Below, piece by piece: positions 14,480 to 22,960 of a stretch of 23,490 nucleotides of DNA. A program made the translations under genes and the position numbers. Under the pieces are notes generated by a model. That model had not been told where the DNA came from and ran no database searches. It saw only the letters and a list, made by a program, of their open reading frames with translations. Location of the stretch: positions 1 through 23,490 of the forward strand of contig JBKEBI010000074.1 in NCBI GenBank assembly GCA_047973085.1, written 5' to 3'. Source of the stretch: JBKEDG01 sp047973085. GTDB taxonomy: Bacteria; Bacillota_I; Bacilli_A; JBKEDG01. Numbering within the stretch: the first letter of the stretch is position 1; each line of letters starts with the position of its first letter.

Positions 14480-15430
14480 ATGAAAAAGATTGTAAAAGTA
14501 TTATTTAGTTTAGCTTTAGTTGTTGGACTTGCTGCATGTGGTGATTCTAGTGATGATTCAGCAAAGAAGATGGCCGTTGTAATTCCTGATGCCGATCATG
14601 GCTTCACAGGCGCTATTGTAGAGTATGCACAAGAGTATGCAAAAGAATTAACTGATGACTCTAAAGCAGAAGTTGAAGTTTATACAAGTTCTGATGCTAT
14701 TTCTCAAAGTGATCAAGTGGATACAATTATTAACAATGGTGTCGATGTTTTAGTGATTTTTCCGCATGATGGTACACAACTAACAGGAAGTGTAGAAAAA
14801 GCTACAGAGAGTGACATTGATGTAGTAGTGTTTGATAGAAATGTTGAAACTGATAAATATGTTTCATATGTTCATGGAGATAATATTGGTATTGGTGAAG
14901 AAGCAGCAAAATATTTAAATGAAATGTTTGTAGATGAAGATAGTGTTAAGATGGTTAACTTACAAGGTATTGCTGGTATTAGTGTTACTGAAGAGCGAGA
15001 TCAAGGTTTATTTGATAATCTAGATGACAAATTTGAAGTTGTAGCAGAGCAACCTGCTGATTTTCAACAAGATAAGGCGTATACTGTAATGACAGATATT
15101 TTAAAGGCAAATTCTGAAATTGATGTTGTGTTTACGCATGATGATGACATGGCGCTTGGGGCATTACAAGCAATTGAAGAGGCAGGAAGAGATGATATAA
15201 AGCTATTAACAGGAGTTGCTGGATCTACTGAAGCTTATGAAACAATTATGAGCGATGATAATCCTTTTAAAGTAACATTTTATTTTAATCCTTTAATGAT
15301 TAAAGATGCAATGGATGTTGGAATTGACATTATAGAAGGAAAAGATGTAGAAAAAGAAATAGTAATTCCATCTTTCCCAATTGATAAAGATAATGTTGAA
15401 GAGTATTATAATGAAGATGCACCATTCTAA
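14480..15430 (+). CDS. Sugar ABC transporter substrate-binding lipoprotein (RbsB-like)
   Basis: Extracytoplasmic binding protein of the Peripla_BP_4/RbsB class, delivering a monosaccharide or cyclitol to the permease. The N-terminus is a lipoprotein signal peptide: basic MKKIVK, a hydrophobic core and lipobox LAAC with the lipidated Cys at C20, followed by an acidic Ser/Asp linker. The mature part has the two-lobe fold motifs (VVIPDADHGFTGA, DVLVIFPHDGTQL, DVVVFDRNV, VFTHDDDMALGALQAI). Length 316 fits. ATG 14480 follows AGGAGG. It is the first gene of a five-gene operon controlled by the operator at 14439. The ligand cannot be named; the downstream dehydrogenase and isomerase suggest a sugar or inositol-like polyol handled without phosphorylation. 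Confidence 0.92.
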   Translation: MKKIVKVLFSLALVVGLAACGDSSDDSAKKMAVVIPDADHGFTGAIVEYAQEYAKELTDDSKAEVEVYTSSDAISQSDQVDTIINNGVDVLVIFPHDGTQLTGSVEKATESDIDVVVFDRNVETDKYVSYVHGDNIGIGEEAAKYLNEMFVDEDSVKMVNLQGIAGISVTEERDQGLFDNLDDKFEVVAEQPADFQQDKAYTVMTDILKANSEIDVVFTHDDDMALGALQAIEEAGRDDIKLLTGVAGSTEAYETIMSDDNPFKVTFYFNPLMIKDAMDVGIDIIEGKDVEKEIVIPSFPIDKDNVEEYYNEDAPF

Positions 15431-16925
15431 AATTGTTGAAGTAAAAAACGTTAGTAAGTGTTTTGGGACAACCAAAGCACTTACTGATGTATCTATTGAA
15501 TTTTGTTTAGGAGAGATTCATGCAGTATTAGGAGAAAATGGTGCTGGTAAAAGTACTTTGATGAATATTATAGGTGGTATTATTTCTCCTGATGAAGGGG
15601 AAATTTTAGTTGATGGAAAAAAGCAGTCTAAACTAACACCTAAGAAATGTAGGGATCTTGGTATTGCTTTTGTTCATCAAGAACTTAGCCTTATTGAAGA
15701 TTTAAATGTATATCAAAATATTTTCCTTGGGAGTGAACTTAAATCAAAAGGGTTTTTAAATAAAAAAGAAATGATAACAAAATCAGAGGAAATTTTAAAT
15801 AAGTTAGGTGTACTTCTTGATGTGTCTAAGCCAGTGTGTGATTTATCAGGAAGTGAGCGACAAGTGATTGAAATAGCAAAGAATTTACTATATAATCCTA
15901 AAATCATAATTTTAGATGAGCCGACATCTTCCTTAGAAAACCATGAAATTACTCAACTTTTTCAAATTATGAGAAAACTGAAGAGTGAGAAAGTTGCAGT
16001 AGTATATATTTCTCATAAAATGCCAGAAATATTTGAAATATGCGATGTTTTTACAGTTTTACGTGATGGTGTAAATGTAGATGCTGGAAATTTAAGCGAA
16101 GTTTCCAAAAGTGAAGTTGTAAGGCATATTGTTGGTAGTGAAGTAGAAATAAATCATGTTAAAATTAGTGATGAAATAAAAAGCGATTCAATCTTAAAAG
16201 TAGATAATTTATGTCTAAAAGGGCATTATGAAAATATCTCTTTTCAATTAATGAAGGGAGAAGTACTTGCTTTTACAGGTTTGCAAGGTGATGGAAGAAT
16301 TGAACTTTTAGAATCAATTTATGGAATCAGAAAAAATACTAGTGGTAAAATATATGTTGGCAATAATGTTATTAGTAAAACTACAATAAAAAAGGGTAGA
16401 AAAAATAGAATTGCTTTTGTAGCAAGTAGCAGAAAAATAAACTCAATTATACCCGATTTATCAATTCTTTCTAATTTTAAAATCAATAATTTTAAAAAAA
16501 TAATTTATAATAATAAAAAGTACAATCTAGAGTTTAATAAGTATATTGAAATGCTTTCAATAAAATTGGATGATTCTTCGTCTTTAATTACATCATTGTC
16601 AGGTGGGAATCAACAAAAAGTAATCTTATCTAGAGCTTTAAAAACTAATCCAAAAATTTTAATTCTTGATAATCCTACACAAGGAATTGATATTAAAGCA
16701 AAAGAAGAGGTCTATAAATTTATAAATGATTTGGCAAAAAAAGGATTGACAATAATAGTTAATTCTTCTGAAGTACCAGAAATTAAAAAGATAGCAGATC
16801 GCTGTCTAGTTATGTATAATAAAAAAATTGTAAAAGAATTTGTGGCTACTGATATAAAAGAATCGGCAATAATGGAGTATGCTACAGGAATGAAAGAAGG
16901 TGAGTATAATTGCAAAATAAGTTAA
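15411..16925 (+). CDS. Sugar ABC transporter ATP-binding protein with two ATPase domains (RbsA-like)
   Basis: Double ATPase that powers the importer. Domain 1 is complete: Walker A GENGAGKST (41-49), signature LSGSERQ (145-151), Walker B and catalytic Glu in LDEPTSSL (168-175) and a switch His in YISH. Domain 2 is degenerate, as usual for the family in the Walker A position (GLQGDGR, about 290). Here the Walker B reads LDNPTQGID (419-427), so N421 replaces the catalytic Glu; the signature LSGGNQQ (396-402) is intact. Site 2 is therefore expected to hydrolyse poorly. The start overlaps the binding-protein gene: ATG 15411 has GAAGAG 7 nt upstream and is preferred over ATG 15417. The 3' end overlaps the permease gene by 16 bp. 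Confidence 0.93.
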   Translation: MKMHHSKIVEVKNVSKCFGTTKALTDVSIEFCLGEIHAVLGENGAGKSTLMNIIGGIISPDEGEILVDGKKQSKLTPKKCRDLGIAFVHQELSLIEDLNVYQNIFLGSELKSKGFLNKKEMITKSEEILNKLGVLLDVSKPVCDLSGSERQVIEIAKNLLYNPKIIILDEPTSSLENHEITQLFQIMRKLKSEKVAVVYISHKMPEIFEICDVFTVLRDGVNVDAGNLSEVSKSEVVRHIVGSEVEINHVKISDEIKSDSILKVDNLCLKGHYENISFQLMKGEVLAFTGLQGDGRIELLESIYGIRKNTSGKIYVGNNVISKTTIKKGRKNRIAFVASSRKINSIIPDLSILSNFKINNFKKIIYNNKKYNLEFNKYIEMLSIKLDDSSSLITSLSGGNQQKVILSRALKTNPKILILDNPTQGIDIKAKEEVYKFINDLAKKGLTIIVNSSEVPEIKKIADRCLVMYNKKIVKEFVATDIKESAIMEYATGMKEGEYNCKIS

Positions 16926-17902
16926 AGAAGTTAATATATATGTGGGAAAACTATAGCTACTTAATTGCATTTATTTTAGTTGTAATTATTGCAACAATTA
17001 TTACAGATGGGTTATACATTCAACCATCAAATTTATTGTCAATTTTAAAACAAAGCTCAATTAAAGGGATTTTAGCCCTAGGAATGACAATGATTATTTT
17101 AATCGGTGCTATTGATTTGAGTGTTGGTAGTGTTATTGCACTTGCAGGTGGACTTGCGATTTTAGCAGTTAATGCAACAGGATCTTCGGCAGTAGGATTT
17201 TTAGTTGCAATTGCAGTGACATGTACAATAGGTTTAATAAATGGAACACTAGTTTCTAAATTAAAGATGGCACCATTTATTGTTACACTAGGTATGATGG
17301 CAATTGCAAGAAGTTTAATTTTGCAAATATCTGGTGGAGGAGTAATAAAACTAGATGATACTTCATCGTTCTTTAGTACAATTGCAACAAGTGATGTGAA
17401 ATTTTCAATTTTTGGAGATGTCTATTGGCTTTCATACCAAAGTATAATCTTTATTATACTTACAATATTTTTAATAATAATTATGGAAAAAACAAGTATT
17501 GGAGTTTATATAAAAGCAGTGGGTAGTAATAATAAGTCGACAAGAATCGCAGGAATAAATACAGATTTAGTTATTATTGGTGCGTTTATTTTTGCAGGAC
17601 TATTTATTGGTATATCATCAATTTTAGCTGCCTCCCAATTAAATTCAATTGCCTCAAGCAATACAGGTACAGGCTTTGAACTTGATGCTATTGCAGCTGT
17701 TGCAATTGGAGGTACTAGTATGAATGGTGGAAAGGGAAAAGTTATCGGAACATTTTTTGGAATACTTATTCTTACCACGATAGTAAATATGATGACTCTT
17801 GCTGGTCTTGATGCATATATTCAAGGTGTTGTAAAAGGAATAGTAATAATTGCAGCAGTAGGGTTGCAATCAGCAATTACAATCTTAAAGGAGCGTGTGT
17901 AA
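16910..17902 (+). CDS. Sugar ABC transporter permease (RbsC-like)
   Basis: Polytopic permease of the BPD_transp_2 (RbsC/XylH) family forming the membrane channel with the RbsA- and RbsB-like partners. About eight to ten hydrophobic segments are visible. The family signatures are GMTMIILIGAIDLSVGSVIAL near residues 58-78 and the AIAAVAIGGTSMNGGKGKVIGT block near 260-280, which contacts the ATPase. Start is TTG 16910 with AAGGTGAG upstream; no ATG gives the full first helix. Length 330 is normal. It overlaps the ATPase gene, and its stop is one base before the dehydrogenase ATG. Confidence 0.93.
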   Translation: MQNKLKKLIYMWENYSYLIAFILVVIIATIITDGLYIQPSNLLSILKQSSIKGILALGMTMIILIGAIDLSVGSVIALAGGLAILAVNATGSSAVGFLVAIAVTCTIGLINGTLVSKLKMAPFIVTLGMMAIARSLILQISGGGVIKLDDTSSFFSTIATSDVKFSIFGDVYWLSYQSIIFIILTIFLIIIMEKTSIGVYIKAVGSNNKSTRIAGINTDLVIIGAFIFAGLFIGISSILAASQLNSIASSNTGTGFELDAIAAVAIGGTSMNGGKGKVIGTFFGILILTTIVNMMTLAGLDAYIQGVVKGIVIIAAVGLQSAITILKERV

Positions 17903-17903
17903 T

Positions 17904-18941
17904 ATGTTACGTGTTGGAATAATAGGATGTGGCTCAATTACTCAGTTTAGACATGCACCAGAATTTAGTGAAAATGAAAATGCTCAAATAGCAGGGTTTT
18001 TTGATCAAAATTTAGAAAGAGCAGAAAAGTTTGCAAAGCAATATAATGCAAAAGCATATAAATCTGTTGAGGAAATGTTGAAAGATGAAACAATTAATGC
18101 GGTGAGTATTTGCACCCCAAATCATACACATGCTAGTTTATGTGCAATGGCGATTAAAGCAAATAAAAATATTTTATGTGAAAAGCCAATGGTAACAAAT
18201 ATGAAAGATGCACAATACTTAAAAGAACTGTATGATAGTTCAAATGTAAAGTTTGTTGTTGGGCATAATCAAAGATTTTTAAAAGTACATCAACTTGCAA
18301 AAAAATTAATTGAAGAAAAATACTTAGGTAAGGTACTAAGCTATAAAACTACTTTTGGCCATGGGGGACCTGAGAGTTGGGGTGTAGATAAATCTAGAGC
18401 AACCTGGTTTTTTAAAAAAGAATACTCTGTATATGGTGCACTAGGTGATTTGGGTGTGCATAAAATAGATTTAATGAGATACATTTTAGGTACAGAGTTT
18501 GAAGAGGTATTTGCTGTAGGGAGTGTTTTAGATAAAAAAGATGAATTGAATAAACCAATAGAAGTAGAAGATAACTTTATTGTAACTGCAAAAATGAAAG
18601 ATGGTTCCATAGGGACTGGGCATTTTAGTTGGACTTACTATGGCAGTGAAGATAATTCTACAATAATTTATTGTGAAGATGGAATTATATATTTGTTTGA
18701 TGATGAAGATTGTACACTAGTAGTAGAACATAAAGATGGAAGAAAAGAGTGTTTAAATCACAATAAAATTCAGACAAATTATAATCAGGATGCATCAGGT
18801 ATAATTGATCATTTCGTCGATGTTGTTGAGAATAATGTTATAGCTATTGCAGGTTTTGAAGATGGTTATAACTCAATAAATATTGTTGATAAAATCTATG
18901 CTTCTATGAATGAAAAAAGGAGTGTAGTAGTTGATGAGTAA
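17904..18941 (+). CDS. Gfo/Idh/MocA-family NAD(P)-dependent oxidoreductase
   Basis: Predicted sugar or cyclitol dehydrogenase of the family that includes inositol 2-dehydrogenase and glucose-fructose oxidoreductase. An N-terminal Rossmann domain has GIIGCGSI (5-12). The hallmark EKP (93-95) follows, with the catalytic Lys K94, then GHNQRF and the C-terminal-domain motif GDLGVHKIDL (181-190), whose Asp and His belong to the active site. 345 residues is usual. A GTG at 17895 would extend the protein by three residues, but ATG 17904 has AAGGAG at 10 nt and is preferred. Its position after an ABC importer and before an isomerase implies that the imported compound, or an isomer, is oxidised in the cytoplasm. 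Cofactor preference and substrate are not deducible. Confidence 0.9.
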   Translation: MLRVGIIGCGSITQFRHAPEFSENENAQIAGFFDQNLERAEKFAKQYNAKAYKSVEEMLKDETINAVSICTPNHTHASLCAMAIKANKNILCEKPMVTNMKDAQYLKELYDSSNVKFVVGHNQRFLKVHQLAKKLIEEKYLGKVLSYKTTFGHGGPESWGVDKSRATWFFKKEYSVYGALGDLGVHKIDLMRYILGTEFEEVFAVGSVLDKKDELNKPIEVEDNFIVTAKMKDGSIGTGHFSWTYYGSEDNSTIIYCEDGIIYLFDDEDCTLVVEHKDGRKECLNHNKIQTNYNQDASGIIDHFVDVVENNVIAIAGFEDGYNSINIVDKIYASMNEKRSVVVDE

Positions 18942-19926
18942 AAGAATAGTGACACTATTTACAGGTCAGTGGGCTGATATGAGTTTTGATACTGTATGTG
19001 AAACCGCGTCTTCAATGGGATATGAAGGACTAGAAGTTTGTATTTGGGGAAAGCATATAGATGTTGAAAAAGCGTACAATGATGATAGTTATTGTAAAGA
19101 GATTTTAGATACTTTAAATAAATATAATTTAAAAATGGAAGCAATTGGTAGCCACTTAGTAGGGCAGGTTATTGGAGATGTTTTAGATGAGAGGCATAAG
19201 AACTTTCTTCCCAAAAAATATCACAATGATTTAGAGGCTGGTAGAGTATGGGCTATTGATATTATGATGAAAACTCCTACAGTTGCTAAAAAACTGAATT
19301 GTCATGTTGTTACAGGATTTTTGGGTTCACCAATTTGGAATTTTTGGTATTCGTACCCTCAAACAACGCAGGAAGTTATTTCTAAAGGATATGAATTAAT
19401 TAAATCAAGATGGATTCCGATTTTAGATGAATTTAAAAAACAAGAAATTAAGTTTGCATTTGAGGTTCATCCAGCGGAGATTGCTTATGATTATTATACA
19501 GCAAAGCAGTTACTTGAAGTTTTAGATAATCATGAGGCATTTGGTTTTAATTTTGATCCTTCTCATTTAGTGTGGCAGGGAATTAGACCAGAATTATTTA
19601 TTAGAGACTTCAGTGATAAAATTTTTCATGTCCATATGAAAGATGTTGTTGTGTGTCTTGATGGTAGAGCAGGTATTCTTGGCTCAATGCTAAATTTTGG
19701 AGATACAAGAAGAGGTTGGAATTTTGTTTCAATTGGACATGGAGATGTTGACTTTGATAAAATAATTAGGGAATTGAATTCCATAGGTTACACTGGACCT
19801 CTTAGTATAGAATGGGAAGATTCTGGAATGGATCGTTTATTTGGTGCTAAAGAGTCTTTTGAATACATAGCCAAAATAAATTTTGATAAATCAAGCATTG
19901 CTTTTGATGATGCACAAAAACAATAG
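18934..19926 (+). CDS. Sugar (phosphate) isomerase/epimerase, xylose-isomerase-like TIM barrel
   Basis: Member of the AP-endonuclease-2/xylose-isomerase-like TIM-barrel family (IolE, IolI, YcjR type), which interconvert keto-sugars, cyclitols or sugar epimers with a divalent metal. Metal-site candidates, in order: E177 in FAFEVHP, D208 and H211 in NFDPSHL, H234 in HVHMKD and E293 in SIEWED. 330 residues. ATG 18934 overlaps the dehydrogenase stop by 8 bp. A TTG three bases earlier (18931) is at better spacing from AAGGAG, so the true start may be either. Pairing with a Gfo/Idh dehydrogenase recalls inositol catabolism and the E. coli ycj keto-glycoside pathway, but neither set is complete here. 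It is the last gene of the operon, with the terminator overlapping its stop. Confidence 0.88.
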   Translation: MSKRIVTLFTGQWADMSFDTVCETASSMGYEGLEVCIWGKHIDVEKAYNDDSYCKEILDTLNKYNLKMEAIGSHLVGQVIGDVLDERHKNFLPKKYHNDLEAGRVWAIDIMMKTPTVAKKLNCHVVTGFLGSPIWNFWYSYPQTTQEVISKGYELIKSRWIPILDEFKKQEIKFAFEVHPAEIAYDYYTAKQLLEVLDNHEAFGFNFDPSHLVWQGIRPELFIRDFSDKIFHVHMKDVVVCLDGRAGILGSMLNFGDTRRGWNFVSIGHGDVDFDKIIRELNSIGYTGPLSIEWEDSGMDRLFGAKESFEYIAKINFDKSSIAFDDAQKQ

Positions 19927-19950
19927 GGATTTCCTTATTGTTTTAATTTT
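19917..19950 (+). terminator. Intrinsic terminator of the sugar operon
   Basis: Arms 19917-19928 and 19933-19944 form a 12-bp stem with one G-U pair around ATTT, followed by TTAATTTT. The stem includes the isomerase stop codon. Confidence 0.85.
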
Positions 19951-19958
19951 GCTATAAT
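19949..19958 (+). promoter_or_regulatory. Extended -10 promoter of the LacI-family regulator gene
   Basis: TG-C-TATAAT (19950-19958) is an extended -10 element 17 bp before the start codon, located directly after the operon terminator. It lies inside a small palindrome GCTATAATAGC (19951-19961). No convincing -35 is visible. Confidence 0.6.
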
Positions 19959-19975
19959 AGCCTTGAGGTGTCAGT

Positions 19976-20953
19976 ATGAATATAAATGAAATTGCAAAAC
20001 TTTCTAAAGTATCAAAAGGAACTGTTTCAAGAGTATTAAATGGCGGTAGTGTTAAACCTGAAACACGTGAGCGGGTTTTAAAAGTTATTCGGGAGAATAA
20101 TTATGTTCCATCACATGCTGCAAGAAGCTTATTTAACAGAAAAAGTAATAAGGTATTGGTAGTTTTACCAAATTTTTCCAACCCTTTCTATGTAAAAGTT
20201 ATTGAAGGAATTTCCAAATCATTGGCTATGAAAGATTATAAAATGTTACTTTATGTTCACGATCATAAAAACGAACCTTTAGAATCATTTATTGACTTAG
20301 TTCGTAGCGGGACAGCAGATGGGGCAATAGTTCTAGAAAATATTTCAGATGAAAGTACTTTAAAAAAGGTTGTGGAAAGTACAGATGTTCCTATCGTGCA
20401 ATGCAGTGAGTATAACGAGACAATTGATATCCCTACAGTTACAATCGATAACTATAAAGCTAGTAGAGATGCTTGTCAACATTTGGTAGATAGTGGATGT
20501 AAATTTTTATATTTTGTTAATGCAGAGAAAAAATATACTTTTTCTAAGTTAAGAAAGCAAGGTTTTGTTGATATTTGTAAAGAAAATAATATTAATTATG
20601 AAGTAATAGATACAACATTAGATATTGAAGGTGGATTGCAAGCACTTGATAAAATAAATTTAGATAGTAACATGAAGGTAGGAGTTTTTTGTATTTCAGA
20701 TGTTGTAGCATTTGGTATTATAAAAGGTGCACATAAAAAGTTGATTAATATACCTGATTCTCTTGCTATTGTTGGATTTGATAACATAGAGTTGTGTGAA
20801 ATGATAACACCAGAGCTTACAACTGTAAGTCAAGAAATGAGTTGTATGGGTGCAAAGGCTGGAGAATTGATTATTGAATATATTGAGAATGGAGAAGTTT
20901 TACAACAAAAATTAATTTATAAACACAAGTTGATTAAAAGAAATACTACATAA
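19976..20953 (+). CDS. LacI-family transcriptional regulator
   Basis: DNA-binding repressor with an N-terminal LacI helix-turn-helix (residues 1-24: INEIAKLSKVSKGTVSRVLN) and a hinge helix ending in SHAARSL. The sugar-binding core has the family motifs VLPNFSNPFY, GTADGAIVL, VTIDNYKASRDACQHL and AIVGFDNIELCEMITPELTTV. Length 325 is normal. ATG 19976 has GAGGTG 5 nt upstream. It has its own promoter and terminator and lies directly behind the sugar operon. It probably represses that operon through the operator at 14439-14452, released by the imported sugar or a derivative. No copy of the operator was found at its own promoter, so autoregulation is not indicated. Confidence 0.93.
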   Translation: MNINEIAKLSKVSKGTVSRVLNGGSVKPETRERVLKVIRENNYVPSHAARSLFNRKSNKVLVVLPNFSNPFYVKVIEGISKSLAMKDYKMLLYVHDHKNEPLESFIDLVRSGTADGAIVLENISDESTLKKVVESTDVPIVQCSEYNETIDIPTVTIDNYKASRDACQHLVDSGCKFLYFVNAEKKYTFSKLRKQGFVDICKENNINYEVIDTTLDIEGGLQALDKINLDSNMKVGVFCISDVVAFGIIKGAHKKLINIPDSLAIVGFDNIELCEMITPELTTVSQEMSCMGAKAGELIIEYIENGEVLQQKLIYKHKLIKRNTT

Positions 20954-20978
20954 AATAGGCATTGCCTATTTTTTATTG
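20952..20978 (+). terminator. Intrinsic terminator of the regulator gene
   Basis: A perfect 9-bp stem with arms AAAATAGGC (20952-20960) and GCCTATTTT (20964-20972) around ATT, running into TTTTATT. Confidence 0.9.
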
Positions 20979-21006
20979 TCATTTTTTAAAGTTTAGAAAA
21001 AAAAGT

Positions 21007-21035
21007 GTGTCAGAAACATATAAATAATGTATAAT
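21007..21035 (+). promoter_or_regulatory. Promoter of the glutamate mutase operon
   Basis: GTGTCA (21007-21012), a 17-bp spacer and a consensus -10 TATAAT (21030-21035). Transcription would start near 21042, giving a leader of about 115 nt before glmS. Confidence 0.65.
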
Positions 21036-21063
21036 AAGATTGAAATAAATTGAGGTGTTATTT

Positions 21064-21111
21064 ATGCATTTTGAAGATTGTAAACAACAATTAAATAGTA
21101 GACGCAGATAG
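21064..21111 (+). CDS. Putative 15-residue leader peptide upstream of glmS
   Basis: ATG 21064 has GAGGTG at 6 nt spacing and opens a short frame encoding MHFEDCKQQLNSRRR, ending in TAG directly before a terminator-like hairpin. It is the first translatable frame on the predicted glm transcript. The tail has three consecutive Arg codons and two Gln codons stand in the middle, so ribosome stalling could affect the hairpin. No homologue is known to me, and it could be a chance frame. Confidence 0.4.
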   Translation: MHFEDCKQQLNSRRR

Positions 21112-21136
21112 GTTGAGGAAATCAACTGTTTTTTAT
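21111..21136 (+). terminator. Weak terminator or attenuator in the glm leader
   Basis: GGTTGA (21111-21116) pairs with TCAACT (21122-21127) around GGAAA, with one G-U pair, and is followed after one G by six T. The stem is short, so termination would be partial. It lies between the leader ORF and the glmS ribosome binding site. Confidence 0.5.
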
Positions 21137-21158
21137 TGTCTAAAATTTGGAGGAAAAA

Positions 21159-21572
21159 ATGGAAAAAAAGACGATTGTTATAGGTGTTATAGGTGCAGAT
21201 GTTCATGCTGTTGGTAACCAAATTATGCAATATGTATTAGAAAGTAAAGGATTTAATGTAGTAAATATTGGTGTGCTTAGTAGTCAAGAAGATTTTATTA
21301 ATGCAGCGGTAGAGAGTGCGGCTGATTTAATTTTAGTATCTTCATTATATGGACATGGTGAAATGGATTGTAGAGGTCTTAGAGAGAAGTGTGATGAAGC
21401 AGGTCTTGATAAAATCTTATTATATGTAGGTGGAAATATAGTAGTTGGTAAGCAAGATTTCTCAGCTGTAGAAAAAAAGTTTAAGGCAATGGGTTATGAT
21501 CGTGTTTATGGGCCTGGTACTCACATTGAATCAGTAGTTCCTACTATTATAGAGGATTTAGGTGTAGAGTAA
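21159..21572 (+). CDS. glmS: Glutamate mutase (methylaspartate mutase) S subunit
   Basis: Cobalamin-binding small subunit of adenosylcobalamin-dependent glutamate mutase, which with GlmE converts L-glutamate to threo-3-methyl-L-aspartate. The B12-binding motif DxHxxG is D14, H16, G19 (GADVHAVGN), with His as the lower axial cobalt ligand. The later GG of the Rossmann-like domain is in YVGGN. The length of 137 residues equals the clostridial protein. TTG 21147 is in frame, but ATG 21159 has GGAGG 5 nt upstream and is chosen. It is the first structural gene of glmS-glmL-glmE and overlaps glmL by one base (TAATG), so the genes are translationally coupled. A leader ORF and hairpin precede it; no cobalamin riboswitch was seen. 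Confidence 0.94.
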   Translation: MEKKTIVIGVIGADVHAVGNQIMQYVLESKGFNVVNIGVLSSQEDFINAAVESAADLILVSSLYGHGEMDCRGLREKCDEAGLDKILLYVGGNIVVGKQDFSAVEKKFKAMGYDRVYGPGTHIESVVPTIIEDLGVE

Positions 21573-22960
21573 TGAAATATTTACTCGTAGATTTTGGTTC
21601 TACGTATACTAAACTTACAGCGATTGATGGAGAGGAAGTTTCTATCCTTGGAACTTCTAAAGCAATAACAACTATTAACACAGATATTTTAGATGGTTAT
21701 GATACAGCTTTTACATTACTTGAAGCTGAAATAGGCAAAGTCGAGTATGATAAAATTCTTGCCTGTAGTAGTGCAGCAGGAGGGCTTAAAATGGCGGCAA
21801 TTGGTCTTGTGCCAGAGCTTACTGTGGAAGCTGCTAAACGAGCTTGTCTCGGAGCAGGAGCAAAAGTTTCTAAAGTTTTTACAAGTAAGTTAAATAATCG
21901 AGAAATTAAAAGTATTATTGAAGCAGAAATTGACATAATTCTTCTAGCGGGAGGAACTGATGGAGGAAATAAGGACTGTATTTTACATAATGCACAAAAG
22001 CTTGCAAAAGCAAACCTTGATATTCCAGTAATAGTTGCTGGTAATAAAGATTGTGCTGATGAGATTGAAGAGATATTTAATGATTCGAATGTTAGGTATG
22101 AAATTGTTGATAATGTAATGCCTCATGTTAATGAATTAAACATTGATAGTGCAAAAGAAGAGATTAGAAAAGTTTTTCTCGATACAATTATTGAGGCAAA
22201 AGGAATAAAGCGTGCACAGGAAAAAGTTGGTTCTGTAATTATGCCAACTCCAGAAGCTGTTTTAAAAGCAGCAACACTTTTATCGGATGGGTTTGAAGGT
22301 GTTCGTGGAGTGGGAGATCTTTTAATAGTAGATATTGGAGGAGCAACTACTGATATTCATTCAATTGGTCATGGAATGCCTACTAGAGTAGATGTTGCAC
22401 TTAAAGGACTCGATGAGCCATATTCTAAGCGAACTGTTGAGGGAGATCTTGGGATGAGATATTCAATCATGAGTATTTTGGAAGGTTATGGTGAATATGC
22501 TCTAAATCAACTTTTAGATAATGAGGTTGATATGAAAAATGAGTGTCAAAAAAGATTTGATGATATTAGTATTATCCCTACTACTGAAATAGATTATAAA
22601 GTAGAAAATGCTCTTGCTTACGCATGTAGTGATATTAGCATGACAAGACATGTTGGGACACTTGATAGTGTTTATACACCACTAGGTAGAATGTATTACC
22701 AGATTGGAAAAGATTTGTCTAATGTATCGTGTGTTATTGGTACTGGAGGAGTTATTATCAATAGCAATGATTATGAGTATATTTTATCAGGTGTATGTAA
22801 GAATGAGTCTAAGTTACTAGAACTTAGACCTAAAAATCCAAAATTTAAAATAGATAAATATTATGTTTTATCTGCTATGGGAGTGCTGAGTGAGTATGAT
22901 AAAATGACTGCAATTAAAATAATGAAAAAGTACATTATGGAGGATAACTTAAATGAGTAA
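21572..22960 (+). CDS. glmL: GlmL/MutL, glutamate mutase-associated ATPase-like protein
   Basis: Member of the GlmL/MutL family (PF13941), encoded between glmS and glmE in clostridial glutamate fermenters. It belongs to the actin-like ATPase fold: an N-terminal phosphate-binding block LLVDFGSTYTK (4-14), a middle ILLAGGTDGGNKD and a second-domain LLIVDIGGATTDIHSIG. It is thought to reactivate the mutase by exchanging damaged cobalamin, by analogy with other B12 reactivases; direct evidence is limited. 462 residues is typical. The ATG overlaps the glmS stop by one base and the stop overlaps the glmE ATG by 8 bp. It is unrelated to the DNA mismatch repair protein MutL despite the alternative name. 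Confidence 0.92.
   Translation: MKYLLVDFGSTYTKLTAIDGEEVSILGTSKAITTINTDILDGYDTAFTLLEAEIGKVEYDKILACSSAAGGLKMAAIGLVPELTVEAAKRACLGAGAKVSKVFTSKLNNREIKSIIEAEIDIILLAGGTDGGNKDCILHNAQKLAKANLDIPVIVAGNKDCADEIEEIFNDSNVRYEIVDNVMPHVNELNIDSAKEEIRKVFLDTIIEAKGIKRAQEKVGSVIMPTPEAVLKAATLLSDGFEGVRGVGDLLIVDIGGATTDIHSIGHGMPTRVDVALKGLDEPYSKRTVEGDLGMRYSIMSILEGYGEYALNQLLDNEVDMKNECQKRFDDISIIPTTEIDYKVENALAYACSDISMTRHVGTLDSVYTPLGRMYYQIGKDLSNVSCVIGTGGVIINSNDYEYILSGVCKNESKLLELRPKNPKFKIDKYYVLSAMGVLSEYDKMTAIKIMKKYIMEDNLNE

Noticed and set aside
20979..21158. Cobalamin riboswitch before glmS
   Set aside because: The predicted leader is about 115 nt, too short for the class, and no B12-box-like sequence was seen.
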